A DNA stretch of 64,000 nt, taken from positions 45,104 through 109,103 of the forward strand of contig JANQRJ010000095.1 in NCBI GenBank assembly GCA_028284635.1, read 5' to 3'. Of this stretch, positions 46,013 to 54,798 are shown piece after piece; within the stretch, counting starts at the first letter, position 1; every line of letters begins with the position of its first letter. A model generated the notes under the pieces. That model was not told the DNA's origin. It ran no database searches and worked only from the letters and a program-made list of their open reading frames with translations. Position numbers and translations under genes: made by a program. The stretch is from Pelagicoccus sp. GTDB lineage: Bacteria; Verrucomicrobiota; Verrucomicrobiia; Opitutales; Opitutaceae.

Positions 46013-47229
46013 AAATACTATACATATATCAATATTTCGGCACCAATAAAGGCTCGTGGAGTTCCCGTTCCCACGAAATGTGCAGACGATGGGTTTTGGA
46101 AGGGCATAAGGTGACCGTCCTGACAACAATTTACGACAAGTCGGATCTCAATCAGAACGAATTCGTGAAAACCCATTGGATCGACGGCATCGAAGTCATT
46201 GCCTTCAATGTCCGCATGTCCAATAAGGATTCCTTTGCCAAACGCATTTCGACTTTTCTCCTGTTCGCGCTCCATTCAAGCGCGCATACGCTGACGCGCG
46301 AGTACGACCTAATCCTATCTTCATCCGGCCCTATTACCACCGGGATTCCGGGACTTCTAGCGAAATTCCTGAAAAACGCTTGCTTCGCCTTTGAAGTAAG
46401 AGACCTATGGCCCGAGGGAGCCGTGCAGCTAGACAAGCTCAAGAATCCCTTGGCGATTAAAGCAGCCACTCTGCTGGCAAAGCTCTGCTATCTTCATTCC
46501 AATGGCATCGTCGCTCTCTCCTCTGGAATGAAAGACTGGATACGGGATCGCTACAAGCACTCTCCCATACTCATTGCGCCCAACGCTTCAGACAACGCCT
46601 TCTTTTCACGTTTTGATGCTCCTGCCTCATCAAGCAAACCCAATACGATCATCTACGCCGGTACGATTGGCGCGATGGATGGCTGCTCCGCCATCATCGA
46701 CGCCGCAAAAGCTGCGGAAGAAAAGAAACTCGATCATCTGAAGTTTCGGATTATCGGCGACGGAAACGAACGCGAGGCGCTGGAAAAGCAGTCTCAAGCC
46801 TACCGGCTCGAAAATATCGCATTCGTGGGCCTGCAAAAGAAAAGCAGCGTCGCCCGAGCGCTCAAGTCGGCCTTGTGCTCAATCTATACCATCAGAGACC
46901 GACCTGCCCTTCGCACCGGATCGCCCAACAAAATGTTCGACTCCTTCGCCGCAAGCTGTCCCGTCATTCATAATTCAGGCGGATGGATAAAGACGCTTAC
47001 GGACGAGCATGAATGCGGATTCTTTTTCAAACCGGAAAACCCCGAAGAGCTTGTTCACCACGCCAATCGCCTATACCACGACGAAGCGCTTCGCCAAAAA
47101 GCTTCAATACAAGCGAAGTGGGCCGCCACTACCCTATTCGACCGCGACACGGTCTCTCGCGAACTGCTCAAGTTTCTGAAAGCGATTTTCCAGCGCTCGG
47201 ATGCCTGCAAGCCACGCCAAATCGTCTAA
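46009..47229 (+). CDS. Family 4 glycosyltransferase (WbuB-like), CTG start
   Basis: 406 residues if read from a CTG at 46009 that overlaps the previous stop (CTGA). The first ATG in frame is at 46078. It would cut off KILYIYQYFGTNKGSWSSR, the conserved N-terminal loop of WbuB-type GT4 enzymes; no other usual start lies between the upstream in-frame stop (45982) and 46078. Further motifs: FEVRDLWPEGAVQL, APNASDNAFFSRF, IYAGTIGAMDGC and RTGSPNKMFDSFA. Such enzymes transfer an N-acetyl-6-deoxyhexosamine. The next two genes (a WbpV-like reductase and a WbpL-like transferase) fit this. Confidence 0.85.
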   Translation: MKILYIYQYFGTNKGSWSSRSHEMCRRWVLEGHKVTVLTTIYDKSDLNQNEFVKTHWIDGIEVIAFNVRMSNKDSFAKRISTFLLFALHSSAHTLTREYDLILSSSGPITTGIPGLLAKFLKNACFAFEVRDLWPEGAVQLDKLKNPLAIKAATLLAKLCYLHSNGIVALSSGMKDWIRDRYKHSPILIAPNASDNAFFSRFDAPASSSKPNTIIYAGTIGAMDGCSAIIDAAKAAEEKKLDHLKFRIIGDGNEREALEKQSQAYRLENIAFVGLQKKSSVARALKSALCSIYTIRDRPALRTGSPNKMFDSFAASCPVIHNSGGWIKTLTDEHECGFFFKPENPEELVHHANRLYHDEALRQKASIQAKWAATTLFDRDTVSRELLKFLKAIFQRSDACKPRQIV

Positions 47230-47235
47230 TCGCAT

Positions 47236-48177
47236 ATGAATGTTCTTGTAACTGGCGCAAGCGGGTGGGTGGGCGGCCAAATCGCACGCGAGCTCGCCGA
47301 AAACGCCCGCGCCTACAGCTCTCTGGGCAGAAGCCGCTCTAACGATTTCGTCGCTGATCTATCCGAAGAGCTCGAATCCACGCTAATTGAACAGATCCGA
47401 AACCATAAATTCGACGCCGTCATCCATAGCGCGGGACTCGCTCACGAACCTAAAGAAACAGTCGAATTAAGTCGCCAATTCGAACGCGTCAATGTTGATG
47501 GAACTCGCCGCATCCTGGAACTATGCGAAGCGGCATCCATACCGAGAATCACCTATATCAGTTCCATTGCAGCCTACCAATGGACGAACGAACCAGCTCT
47601 TGAGTCCGCTAGCGCTCGTCCTAAAACCGAATACGCCAGAACAAAGCTAGAAGGAGAATCGCTCGTCTCGCAATCCAAGCTCGATTGGAGAATCGCTCGT
47701 CTCGCAACCGTCTTCGGGACGGGCGACAAGGCCAACTTCCTCCAATTGGCGAAAGCTCTCAAAAACAGACGATTCTTCATTCCGAGCGACGGTTCGGCCC
47801 GCAAAAGCCTCATCCCAGTTGAAGTCGCCGCAAAGCTCGTCGTCCTCCTAGCGACCTGCGAAAGGCCGACTCACCGCCTGTTGAATCTCGCCCTTCCTTC
47901 TTCGGTTTCCCTCAAGGAAATCTGTCATGCTTTCTCCTCGAGCTGCCAGTTCCCAATGCCAATCTCCCTGCCTTTACCTCTCCTTAGGACGTTGGCCCGA
48001 TGCGGGAATTTCATCGATCGCTTCACGCAATTTCCTTTGAACACCGTCACTCTCAACAAACTGACTCAATCCACGTGCGTAGACGTGTCTCGAATGGAAA
48101 ACAATTTTCCGGAAATTCGTTTTCCTAGCTTTCTCGAATCACTAGAAAAGCATTCGGACTACTACAAATCAGCCTAA
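47236..48177 (+). CDS. NAD(P)-dependent 4-ketosugar reductase/epimerase, WbpV-like
   Basis: 313 residues, extended SDR. VLVTGASGWVGGQIAREL is the nucleotide loop, HSAGLAHEPKE and YISSIAAYQW follow, and EYARTKLEGESLV has the Tyr-x3-Lys. The HSAGLAH motif and the place just before an initiating sugar transferase recall WbpV of Pseudomonas, which reduces UDP-4-keto-6-deoxy-GlcNAc. The matching 4,6-dehydratase would be the CapD/WbpM-like protein at 55895. Firm as SDR; the specific reaction is inferred from order. Confidence 0.82.
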   Translation: MNVLVTGASGWVGGQIARELAENARAYSSLGRSRSNDFVADLSEELESTLIEQIRNHKFDAVIHSAGLAHEPKETVELSRQFERVNVDGTRRILELCEAASIPRITYISSIAAYQWTNEPALESASARPKTEYARTKLEGESLVSQSKLDWRIARLATVFGTGDKANFLQLAKALKNRRFFIPSDGSARKSLIPVEVAAKLVVLLATCERPTHRLLNLALPSSVSLKEICHAFSSSCQFPMPISLPLPLLRTLARCGNFIDRFTQFPLNTVTLNKLTQSTCVDVSRMENNFPEIRFPSFLESLEKHSDYYKSA

Positions 48178-48188
48178 TCCAGCAACGC

Positions 48189-49250
48189 ATGTCCGTAATC
48201 CTCTACGCCTTTACCGCCAACCTCATTTGGGGACTGCTTGCAATTCCTTGGTACATTAACGTCGCCAAGCGCAAACAAATCGTCGATGTTCCCAATCATC
48301 GCAGCTCCCACACCAAGATCACCCCTAGAGGAGGAGGCATTTTCCTTGTCATAGGATCGCTCTCGGTCGCTCTGTTTCTCGGCGCCAAAGAGAGCAATTC
48401 AAGCCATCTGCTGTGGATCGCATCATCTGCATGCATCGCCTTTCTCGGTTTTGCTGACGATTTGAGACCGCTTCCTTCAAGGATAAGGCTGGCGATACAA
48501 ACCCTGCCAATCGTCATCCTCTTCCTGTTTCACTACAGCTCTACAAACATGCTGCCCCCGTCAACTATCGGCTTCCTGCAAAGCCTGGCAGACAACCTAG
48601 CCATAGCGACTTTAGCAATTTCCATTTGGATCTTGGGATGTCTCAATATTTATAATTTTATGGATGGAATAGACGGTTTAGCATGCCTACAAGGCATAGC
48701 GGCTACTATTGCCTGGGGAACCATAGCCTATCTATCGCAAAACGAATTTCTTCTCATCGTGGCATCGGTCCTAGGCGGGGGGCTAGTAGCGTTTTTAACT
48801 CACAACTGGGCCCCAGCCAAAATATTCATGGGGGACTGCGCAAGCAGTTTTTTGGGATTTTGCTTCGCCACTTTCCCCATAATCCACGCCCTACACGCGG
48901 GATCCGATCTCTGGCAGGGTATCAACCTGACGGTATTGTGCCTATTCCCATTTCTCTTCGATGGCAGTTTCACGCTACTGAGACGCATCTCCAAAAAGGA
49001 AGATATTTTCAAAGCGCATAGAACCCATCTATATCAACGATGGACGCTTCACTGGGCATCAAAGCTGCAAACCGACAGCCAAACCGACAGCCATCGATAC
49101 GTTTCCGCGATCTACGGACTATGGGCTCTTACTGGATCCGCATGCTCCGTATCCGTTTATCAAAATTACACTTCGCTCTCTATCGCCTATATCACAGTAT
49201 CTATCCCAGCAGCAATCCTACTGGTTCATTCGAGAAAATTCCCCAACTAG
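48189..49250 (+). CDS. Initiating sugar-phosphate transferase, WecA/WbpL (MraY family)
   Basis: 353 residues, about 10-11 membrane spans. All family motifs are present: VPNHRSSHTKITPRGGG, GFADDLRPLPSRIRL (Asp pair), YNFMDGIDGLA and NWAPAKIFMGDCASS, with HRTHLYQR near the C-terminus. It transfers an N-acetylhexosamine-1-phosphate to undecaprenyl phosphate, the first step of repeat-unit assembly. It follows the WbpV-like reductase by 11 bases, as in the wbpV-wbpL pair of Pseudomonas. Confidence 0.92.
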   Translation: MSVILYAFTANLIWGLLAIPWYINVAKRKQIVDVPNHRSSHTKITPRGGGIFLVIGSLSVALFLGAKESNSSHLLWIASSACIAFLGFADDLRPLPSRIRLAIQTLPIVILFLFHYSSTNMLPPSTIGFLQSLADNLAIATLAISIWILGCLNIYNFMDGIDGLACLQGIAATIAWGTIAYLSQNEFLLIVASVLGGGLVAFLTHNWAPAKIFMGDCASSFLGFCFATFPIIHALHAGSDLWQGINLTVLCLFPFLFDGSFTLLRRISKKEDIFKAHRTHLYQRWTLHWASKLQTDSQTDSHRYVSAIYGLWALTGSACSVSVYQNYTSLSIAYITVSIPAAILLVHSRKFPN

Positions 49251-49286
49251 CACGCTAGTCGCGAACACAGGCTAATCCTGCAAGAG

Positions 49287-50456
49287 ATGAATATGTTGCG
49301 TCTCAAAAGAATCACAAACACAACTTCCTTTCTCCCCGAAATAGACGCTTTGCGTTTCGTCGCGATTATGCCGGTATTCCTTCTGCACCTAGGTACTTAC
49401 TTAATCGAGCACTCGGGAGCAAGCTACGATCAAGAAGAGTTGAACGGCAATTTGCTTTACAATTCAAGATCGTTTTTCCAAATCGGCGTCCCTCTATTCT
49501 ACGCAATTAGCGGATTTATTCTCAGTCTCCCCTTCATAAACGTAAACAAGCCCGCGCCAAAATACAAAAAGTATGTCGTAAGACGGCTAACCCGGCTCGA
49601 ACCTCCCTATCTCTTGTGCATGATTGCCTGCTTTTTAGGGCATATCCTTTTTTTTGGGGCCGACATGTACGACTACCTAGCTCATTTGGCGGCAAGTCTG
49701 ACTTATACTCACAATATCGTTTACGGACATTGGAGCGCGATCAACCCCGTAGCATGGACTTTGGAAATCGAAGTCCAGTTCTACCTAATCGCTCCCTTTC
49801 TGGTCAGCATGCTCAACAAGCTTCAGCAGAATGCGAGATACATAACAATATCGCTGTCGATCGGCGCCTTCATCGCAATCGAAACATACGGCAGCTCGTA
49901 CTTGAGCGCATTTCATCTAGATCGCACTATACTCACAAAGCTTCACTATTTCCTTATCGGCATATTGCTATGCTATTTCCACAGAGAACGTCCGTGGAAT
50001 ACTCGTCCCAAAAGCTTCTTCTGGGACATCGTTGCTTTATTAGCCCTACCATTGATAAATTTGCACTACTGGATTCCAGTTCATCCTCTCTTAGACAAAA
50101 CTGCATTTGTGCTGAGTATATCCCTAATAATCGTTTCCTCTTTCTGCGGAATCGTGGCAAACAAAGTAGCTCGAAATCCAATAATTTTCACCTGGGGAGG
50201 AATGTGCTATTCGATTTATCTCTTTCATTATATTCTGATACATCTTTTTGGGAAATTCACAAGTCAATTGCACCAAAGCGGGGTCTTCACGATCGATTTC
50301 ATCTTCCACCTTGGTACAACGGGTGTAGCTACTATGCTTGCTTGCACAATCTACTATATTTTTCTCGAAAGACCATGTATGGACCCTCAATGGCCTAAAA
50401 AGCTCAAAAATGCCCTAGGGTTATCTTATAACAAGGCTGAAACCGAACCAGGCTGA
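49287..50456 (+). CDS. Acyltransferase family 3 (OafA-like) membrane protein
   Basis: 389 residues with about 10 membrane spans. FLPEIDALRFVAIMPVFLLH holds the conserved R near the start, FFQIGVPLFYAISGFIL and SLTYTHNIVYGHWSAINPVAWTLEIEVQFYLI (landmarks around residues 130-170) are typical, and YSIYLFHYILI lies near the C-terminus. It should O-acylate, usually O-acetylate, the sugar repeat unit. It is the last gene of the plus-strand operon that starts at 17557. Confidence 0.88.
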   Translation: MNMLRLKRITNTTSFLPEIDALRFVAIMPVFLLHLGTYLIEHSGASYDQEELNGNLLYNSRSFFQIGVPLFYAISGFILSLPFINVNKPAPKYKKYVVRRLTRLEPPYLLCMIACFLGHILFFGADMYDYLAHLAASLTYTHNIVYGHWSAINPVAWTLEIEVQFYLIAPFLVSMLNKLQQNARYITISLSIGAFIAIETYGSSYLSAFHLDRTILTKLHYFLIGILLCYFHRERPWNTRPKSFFWDIVALLALPLINLHYWIPVHPLLDKTAFVLSISLIIVSSFCGIVANKVARNPIIFTWGGMCYSIYLFHYILIHLFGKFTSQLHQSGVFTIDFIFHLGTTGVATMLACTIYYIFLERPCMDPQWPKKLKNALGLSYNKAETEPG

Positions 50457-50496
50457 TTTCAACTAGGCGTAGCTAAAATCAACTACTCCTAAAACG

Positions 50497-50536
50497 ATCA
50501 AAACCTTTGCCTCCTTGATCCTATCTTGGTTTTGAT
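50497..50536 (+). terminator. Possible terminator-like hairpin after the operon
   Basis: ATCAAAACC (50497-50505) and GGTTTTGAT (50528-50536) form a perfect 9-bp stem with a 22-base loop, 40 bases past the acyltransferase stop. The stem is AT-rich and no clear T-tract follows, so termination would be weak. A competing CTATC/GATAG stem overlaps it. Confidence 0.3.
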
Positions 50537-50681
50537 ACGATAGATCCTTTTCTAAAACTCATTTCCCCCACAAAATGCAAGCTTAGTTGCCAAAAAGCCC
50601 TGGCTGGAAGCACGCCAAAAAATGATTTTCATGCCTCCCCGCACACCTCTTATACCACTTACGAAAAAGTTTGAGTATATT

Positions 50682-51560
50682 CTAACGAGCAGAGGTGTTC
50701 GCTGAAGAGCGTATCCAGCTCTTGCCGAATAAGAAGGTCACCAACCTCGGGTAGTCGCGATAGTCGCAAAGCAGTTCGCCGAACAATTGGTCGAGGCACT
50801 CGATCAAGGACCACAGCTTGTTGGAGACGAAGTCTTGTGCACAGTCCCAAAGCTTCTCGACGGGATTGAGCTCCAGACTGTACGGGAGAAGTGCCACCAC
50901 ATGCACTCCGACGGGCACCTCCTCGTGATCCGAGCTCTTCCGCCCCATCCCAGACCACCTCGCACTCATGGTCTAGATACGTCTTCTTGATCTCCAGCAG
51001 GAACACCTCGGTCCAATCCAGGCGTACGCTTCGCGTCTACAGGAACATGCAGCTCCCTTTTACCAGGGTCAATGGCCTCGTAACAGTAGCTCCACTGGCA
51101 GCAGCTGAGCAAGTGCTTGACGTCAGCGTCCTGCATCTGCGCAGGTTGGGCAGGCACCCGTAGCAGCTTCGTAGGCGAAACACACGATGCGCTGAGATCA
51201 GCACCAGTCCAACGGCGGAGCCTTGAGGCCAGCCAGCAGCACCGTGCGGCAGCGAAGTTTCGACCAAATCTGGATTCGGACTTCTTTAGAGCCCGGCACA
51301 CAGCCCGCAGTGATGAGGTTCGATCACCCCTGTCGGTAAACGGGCGTCGTCGTATTTGCACATCAATGACGCCTCCAGGTCATCCTTGCGATAGCAGTCT
51401 AACCACCTTCGAACGGCAGGACCTATGAAAGCAGCGATAGACAACTCTGCTATCGGACTACTTTTGCTTGGAACAGTCAACCACCTATCCTGGCACCTCC
51501 TAAGCAGACCCAAACCAACAAAGCAGGTCTCTTCTCCTTTTCGCAATTTTTTTCGCCTTT
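50682..51560 (-). pseudogene. Decayed IS630-family transposase
   Basis: Fragments on the minus strand, in different frames, add up to one broken transposase. The N-terminal part near 51400-51500 encodes a helix-turn-helix ending in VRRWLDCYRKDDLEASL. The C-terminal part at 50682-50969 encodes VHVVALLPYSLELNPVEKLWD, the last catalytic motif of the IS630 DDE domain, with its Glu. Frameshifts separate the parts. I found no clear terminal inverted repeats, so the limits are approximate. The remnant lies between the operon and the export genes. Confidence 0.75.
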
Positions 51561-51619
51561 TAGTGGCCAAACACTTTTCAGTCTTAAATAGTCCGCTTTT
51601 CGATTCCCAATCCTTCCCA

Positions 51620-54214
51620 ATGAAGCTCTCCCGCATACTTATTCTAGCCCTCGCCTGCCTGCTTAATCTCGCTCCCACCCAAGCGCAAACCCTCACTCCT
51701 GAACAGCAGGCTAAACTCAACGCTCTACCACCAGATCTTAGAGCTCAAGCCCTAGCTGAGTTGGAGAAATTCCAAGCCGCCAACCGGCCAGCTTCCCAGC
51801 GACTGGAGCAGCCTGAAATCGTCAGACGACGCCAGGTCGACGAGCGAAGCGAAGTGGAAGACGTCTTCGAGGAATCCACCGATCTGGGCGCTACCGAGGA
51901 GAAGTCCGAGGAGAGGTCGATCGATCAGGAGCTCAAGCAGTTCGGCTACGACCTCTTCGCAGGATCGCCGACCACCTTCGCCCCCGCCACGGATATTCCA
52001 GTGCCGGTTAACTACATCGTCGGTCCTGGAGACGAGATTCGCATTCAGTTCTTCGGACAGGAGAGCGCCTCCTACGACCTCTACGTCAGCCGCGAAGGAG
52101 TGCTCAACATCCCGGACCTCGGACCAATGCAGGTAACCGGCCTCAGCTTCAATGAGCTGAAGACGGAGATCAGTCGGCGCGTAACAGATCAAATGATTGG
52201 CGTGCAGGCCTTCGTTTCGATGGGCGAGCTGCGTTCGATACGCATATTCGTCCTTGGCGACGCTCAGCAACCTGGAGCATACACCGTTAGCTCGCTGTCT
52301 ACCATCATCCACGCGCTCTACGTAAGCGGAGGCGTACGCCCTATCGGCAGCCTGCGCAACATTCAGCTAAAAAGGGCTGGCGAAACCGTTACGGTCCTTG
52401 ACCTATACAACCTACTACTGCGGGGCGATACCTCAAATGACGCCCAACTTCAGCCGGGAGATGTCATATTCATCCCGCCAGTCGGCCCTCTCGTCGGTGT
52501 CTCGGGAGAGGTCAAGCGCCCAGCTATCTACGAACTGGTAGGCGGCGAATCGATCGACGACGCCGTAGAACTGGCCGGCGGATACACGGCTAAAGCCTAT
52601 CCAGCGCTGTCACAGGTCGAGCGCATCGCGCCCACTGGAGGGAAGGAGATTCTCGACATCGATCTTACAGCCGCCACAGCCGAAACGACGAGGGTCCGAA
52701 ACGGCGATACTATCCGCGTATACTCCACGCTGGATCGTTTCGACAACTTCGTGCGCCTCGAAGGCGCCGTGGAACGTCCAGGAGACTACCAATGGCTGAA
52801 CGGAATGCGCGTCTCCGACATCATTCCCTCCCGCGAGCTTCTGCTCTCGGATGCCGACCTAAACTACTCCCTCGTCGTATCCAAAAGCGCGATAACGGGG
52901 AAAATCTCCACTCGTTCCTTCAGTCTGGAAGCATTACTCCAGGGTCGCGGCGAGAACCTCAGGCTGCAAAAAGAGGATCGCATCCTCATCTTCAAGGACA
53001 TCGGAGCAATGCTGAATGAGGAAGAAGAAACAGAAGAGTTCACGACGAAACGCGGCTTGAGCAACGACGAAGACAGCGACGATGTGGCCGACCAGCTTGC
53101 CATCCGTGAGACGCCGGAACGCGTCCAAGCCGCCGAAGCCGCAAGGGAAGGCCTCAGGGAAGTCATTGATGCCCTCAGAATTCAAGGCACAAGCGCTGAT
53201 CCACAACGCATCGTGGAAATCAGCGGCAGAGTGCGCTACCCGGGTGATTACCCTCTCGACGACAACATGCGCGTCTCCGACCTGATCCGAGCGGCAGGAG
53301 GCTTCACCGAAGATGCATACACCCTCGAGGCTGAGCTGCTGCGGTTCGTAGACAATGGCAAGACCGAAAGGGAATCGTTACTGCTACCCGTCGACCTCTC
53401 CTCCATGGAGTCAAGTAAGGCGCTCGATCTGGAGCTTACTTCTTTCGATCAGCTGCTCGTCAAGCGCATCCCCGAATGGGCCGAGCGCGAGGAAATCGTT
53501 ATCGAAGGCGAGGTCCGTTTTCCCGGCACCTACGTCATCGAACGTGGCGAAAGCGTCGCCCGGATCATCGAACGAGCCGGAGGTCTGACCGAGCTGGCAT
53601 ACCCACAGGCTGCTGTCTTCCTGCGCGAATCGCTTCGACAGGCAGAGGCGGAGCAGATCAAGAAGCTCCGCGAACGCCTCAAAGAAGACATTAGCGCAGC
53701 GCGGCTACAGGCCGACAAGTTCGATAGCGCCACAGTGGAGACCGCCGAAGGTCTCCTCACTCAGCTCGAAGGCACAGAGGCAGTCGGACGACTGGTCATC
53801 GATCTTCCAAAGATCCTGGAGGACGATCCATCGCTTCCAGACTTGCGCGCCCTCGGCGGAGACAAACTCGTCATCCCGCAAAAGCCCCAATCGGTAACCG
53901 TTATCGGAAGCGTAAACTATCCTACTTCCCATATCCATCAGCCCACTCTGCAACGCGACGCCTATATAGCGTCCTCCGGAGGATTTCTCAAAAACGCCGA
54001 CAAAAAACGCACCTACGTCGTGCGAGCCAACGGACAGGTCGTGACGGATTCGCGATCTCGCTTCTTCCCGCGGAGCGGCCTTGAAATCTATCCAGGCGAC
54101 ACCATCGTAGTGCCATTGGACGTCGATCGCATGCGTCCGCTTCGCTACTGGGCGGAAATCAGCCAGATCGTATATCAAATAGCCCTCGGCGTAGCAGCTG
54201 TGAATTCACTATAG
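51620..54214 (+). CDS. SLBB-domain polysaccharide export protein
   Basis: 864 residues from the ATG at 51620, which opens a good signal peptide (KLSRILILALACLLNLAPTQA, residues 2-22). The open frame extends back to 51425 through the transposase remnant and is not used. A Poly_export domain at about 125-210 (NYIVGPGDEIRIQFFG, then VSREGVLNIPDLGP) is followed by a chain of about five or six SLBB domains (for example VSGEVKRPAIYELVGGESI, EISGRVRYPGDYPLDDNMRV and IEGEVRFPGTYVIERGESV). It is larger than Wza and probably forms the periplasmic/outer-membrane export channel. It is followed by wzz with a GxxExxY gene between. A 16-bp inverted repeat covers its stop codon. Confidence 0.9.
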   Translation: MKLSRILILALACLLNLAPTQAQTLTPEQQAKLNALPPDLRAQALAELEKFQAANRPASQRLEQPEIVRRRQVDERSEVEDVFEESTDLGATEEKSEERSIDQELKQFGYDLFAGSPTTFAPATDIPVPVNYIVGPGDEIRIQFFGQESASYDLYVSREGVLNIPDLGPMQVTGLSFNELKTEISRRVTDQMIGVQAFVSMGELRSIRIFVLGDAQQPGAYTVSSLSTIIHALYVSGGVRPIGSLRNIQLKRAGETVTVLDLYNLLLRGDTSNDAQLQPGDVIFIPPVGPLVGVSGEVKRPAIYELVGGESIDDAVELAGGYTAKAYPALSQVERIAPTGGKEILDIDLTAATAETTRVRNGDTIRVYSTLDRFDNFVRLEGAVERPGDYQWLNGMRVSDIIPSRELLLSDADLNYSLVVSKSAITGKISTRSFSLEALLQGRGENLRLQKEDRILIFKDIGAMLNEEEETEEFTTKRGLSNDEDSDDVADQLAIRETPERVQAAEAAREGLREVIDALRIQGTSADPQRIVEISGRVRYPGDYPLDDNMRVSDLIRAAGGFTEDAYTLEAELLRFVDNGKTERESLLLPVDLSSMESSKALDLELTSFDQLLVKRIPEWAEREEIVIEGEVRFPGTYVIERGESVARIIERAGGLTELAYPQAAVFLRESLRQAEAEQIKKLRERLKEDISAARLQADKFDSATVETAEGLLTQLEGTEAVGRLVIDLPKILEDDPSLPDLRALGGDKLVIPQKPQSVTVIGSVNYPTSHIHQPTLQRDAYIASSGGFLKNADKKRTYVVRANGQVVTDSRSRFFPRSGLEIYPGDTIVVPLDVDRMRPLRYWAEISQIVYQIALGVAAVNSL

Positions 54215-54237
54215 CGACGATGTCGCTATAGTGAATT
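54203..54237. repeat. Perfect 16-bp inverted repeat over the SLBB stop codon
   Basis: AATTCACTATAGCGAC and GTCGCTATAGTGAATT flank a 3-base loop. The TAG stop of the export gene (54212-54214) lies in the left arm, so the hairpin reaches into the coding sequence. There is no T-tract after it. It could stabilise the upstream mRNA or reduce read-through, or mark the edge of the inserted segment that carries the GxxExxY gene. Confidence 0.7.
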
Positions 54238-54328
54238 GAAGATTGATAATTGAATACCGAGCAACGCGACACTTGAGAAGCAAAGCGACGAAACATTGAA
54301 TTTCCGTAGACTGAACGAGTGAGTCTAT

Positions 54329-54347
54329 TTTTAACCGCAGAGTACGC
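54329..54347 (+). repeat. Inverted repeat flanking GxxExxY gene 2 (left arm)
   Basis: TTTTAACCGCAGAGTACGC, the perfect reverse complement of 54763-54781. A second, inner inverted pair, GCTGAGATC (54346-54354) and GATCTCAGC (54747-54755), extends the match with a small insertion in the right arm. The arm carries two CGCAGAG units in the 25 bases before the gene. Confidence 0.78.
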
Positions 54348-54362
54348 TGAGATCGCAGAGAT

Positions 54363-54746
54363 ATGATATCTAAAAAACTAACAGAAGAAATTATCGGGTC
54401 TGCAATCGAGGTCCACCAAGAATTAGGACCTGGACTCTTGGAATCAAGCTACGAAAGGTGCCTCGTACATGAATTGACCTTAAGAGGAATCAAAGCAGAA
54501 CGGCAGAAGATTCAACCGATCTACTACAAGGGTCTCGAAATAGACGAGGGATATCGTATCGACATACTGGTCGAAGACAAGATCGTCCTAGAACTCAAGG
54601 CTGTCGACTCGCTTAACAATGTCCACAAAGCTCAGCTCCTCACGTATCTGAAGCTTTCAGGATGCACACTTGGATATCTTATCAATTTTAACGTACTCCT
54701 GCTCAAGGACGGCCTAATCAGAGTAGCCAATAATTTCAAAGACTAG
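54363..54746 (+). CDS. GxxExxY-type protein (PD-(D/E)xK nuclease-like), copy 2
   Basis: 127 residues. IGSAIEVHQELGPGLLESSYERCL contains the full name motif G-L-L-E-S-S-Y (landmark residues 11-34). YRIDILVEDKIVLELKAVDSL has the Asp and Glu-x-Lys of a PD-(D/E)xK fold, and KLSGCTLGYLINFN the usual C-terminal end. It differs strongly from copy 1 at 13111, so the two are not a recent duplication. It is bracketed by a 19-bp inverted repeat and splits the usual export/Wzz gene pair. Function unknown. Confidence 0.87.
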   Translation: MISKKLTEEIIGSAIEVHQELGPGLLESSYERCLVHELTLRGIKAERQKIQPIYYKGLEIDEGYRIDILVEDKIVLELKAVDSLNNVHKAQLLTYLKLSGCTLGYLINFNVLLLKDGLIRVANNFKD

Positions 54747-54762
54747 ATCTCAGCGACCTCCG

Positions 54763-54781
54763 CGTACTCTGCGGTTAAAAA
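54763..54781 (-). repeat. Inverted repeat flanking GxxExxY gene 2 (right arm)
   Basis: GCGTACTCTGCGGTTAAAA, the perfect reverse complement of 54329-54347, 16 bases after the gene's stop and 17 bases before the Wzz start. Confidence 0.78.
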
Positions 54782-54798
54782 TTTTCAATTACCCTCCA

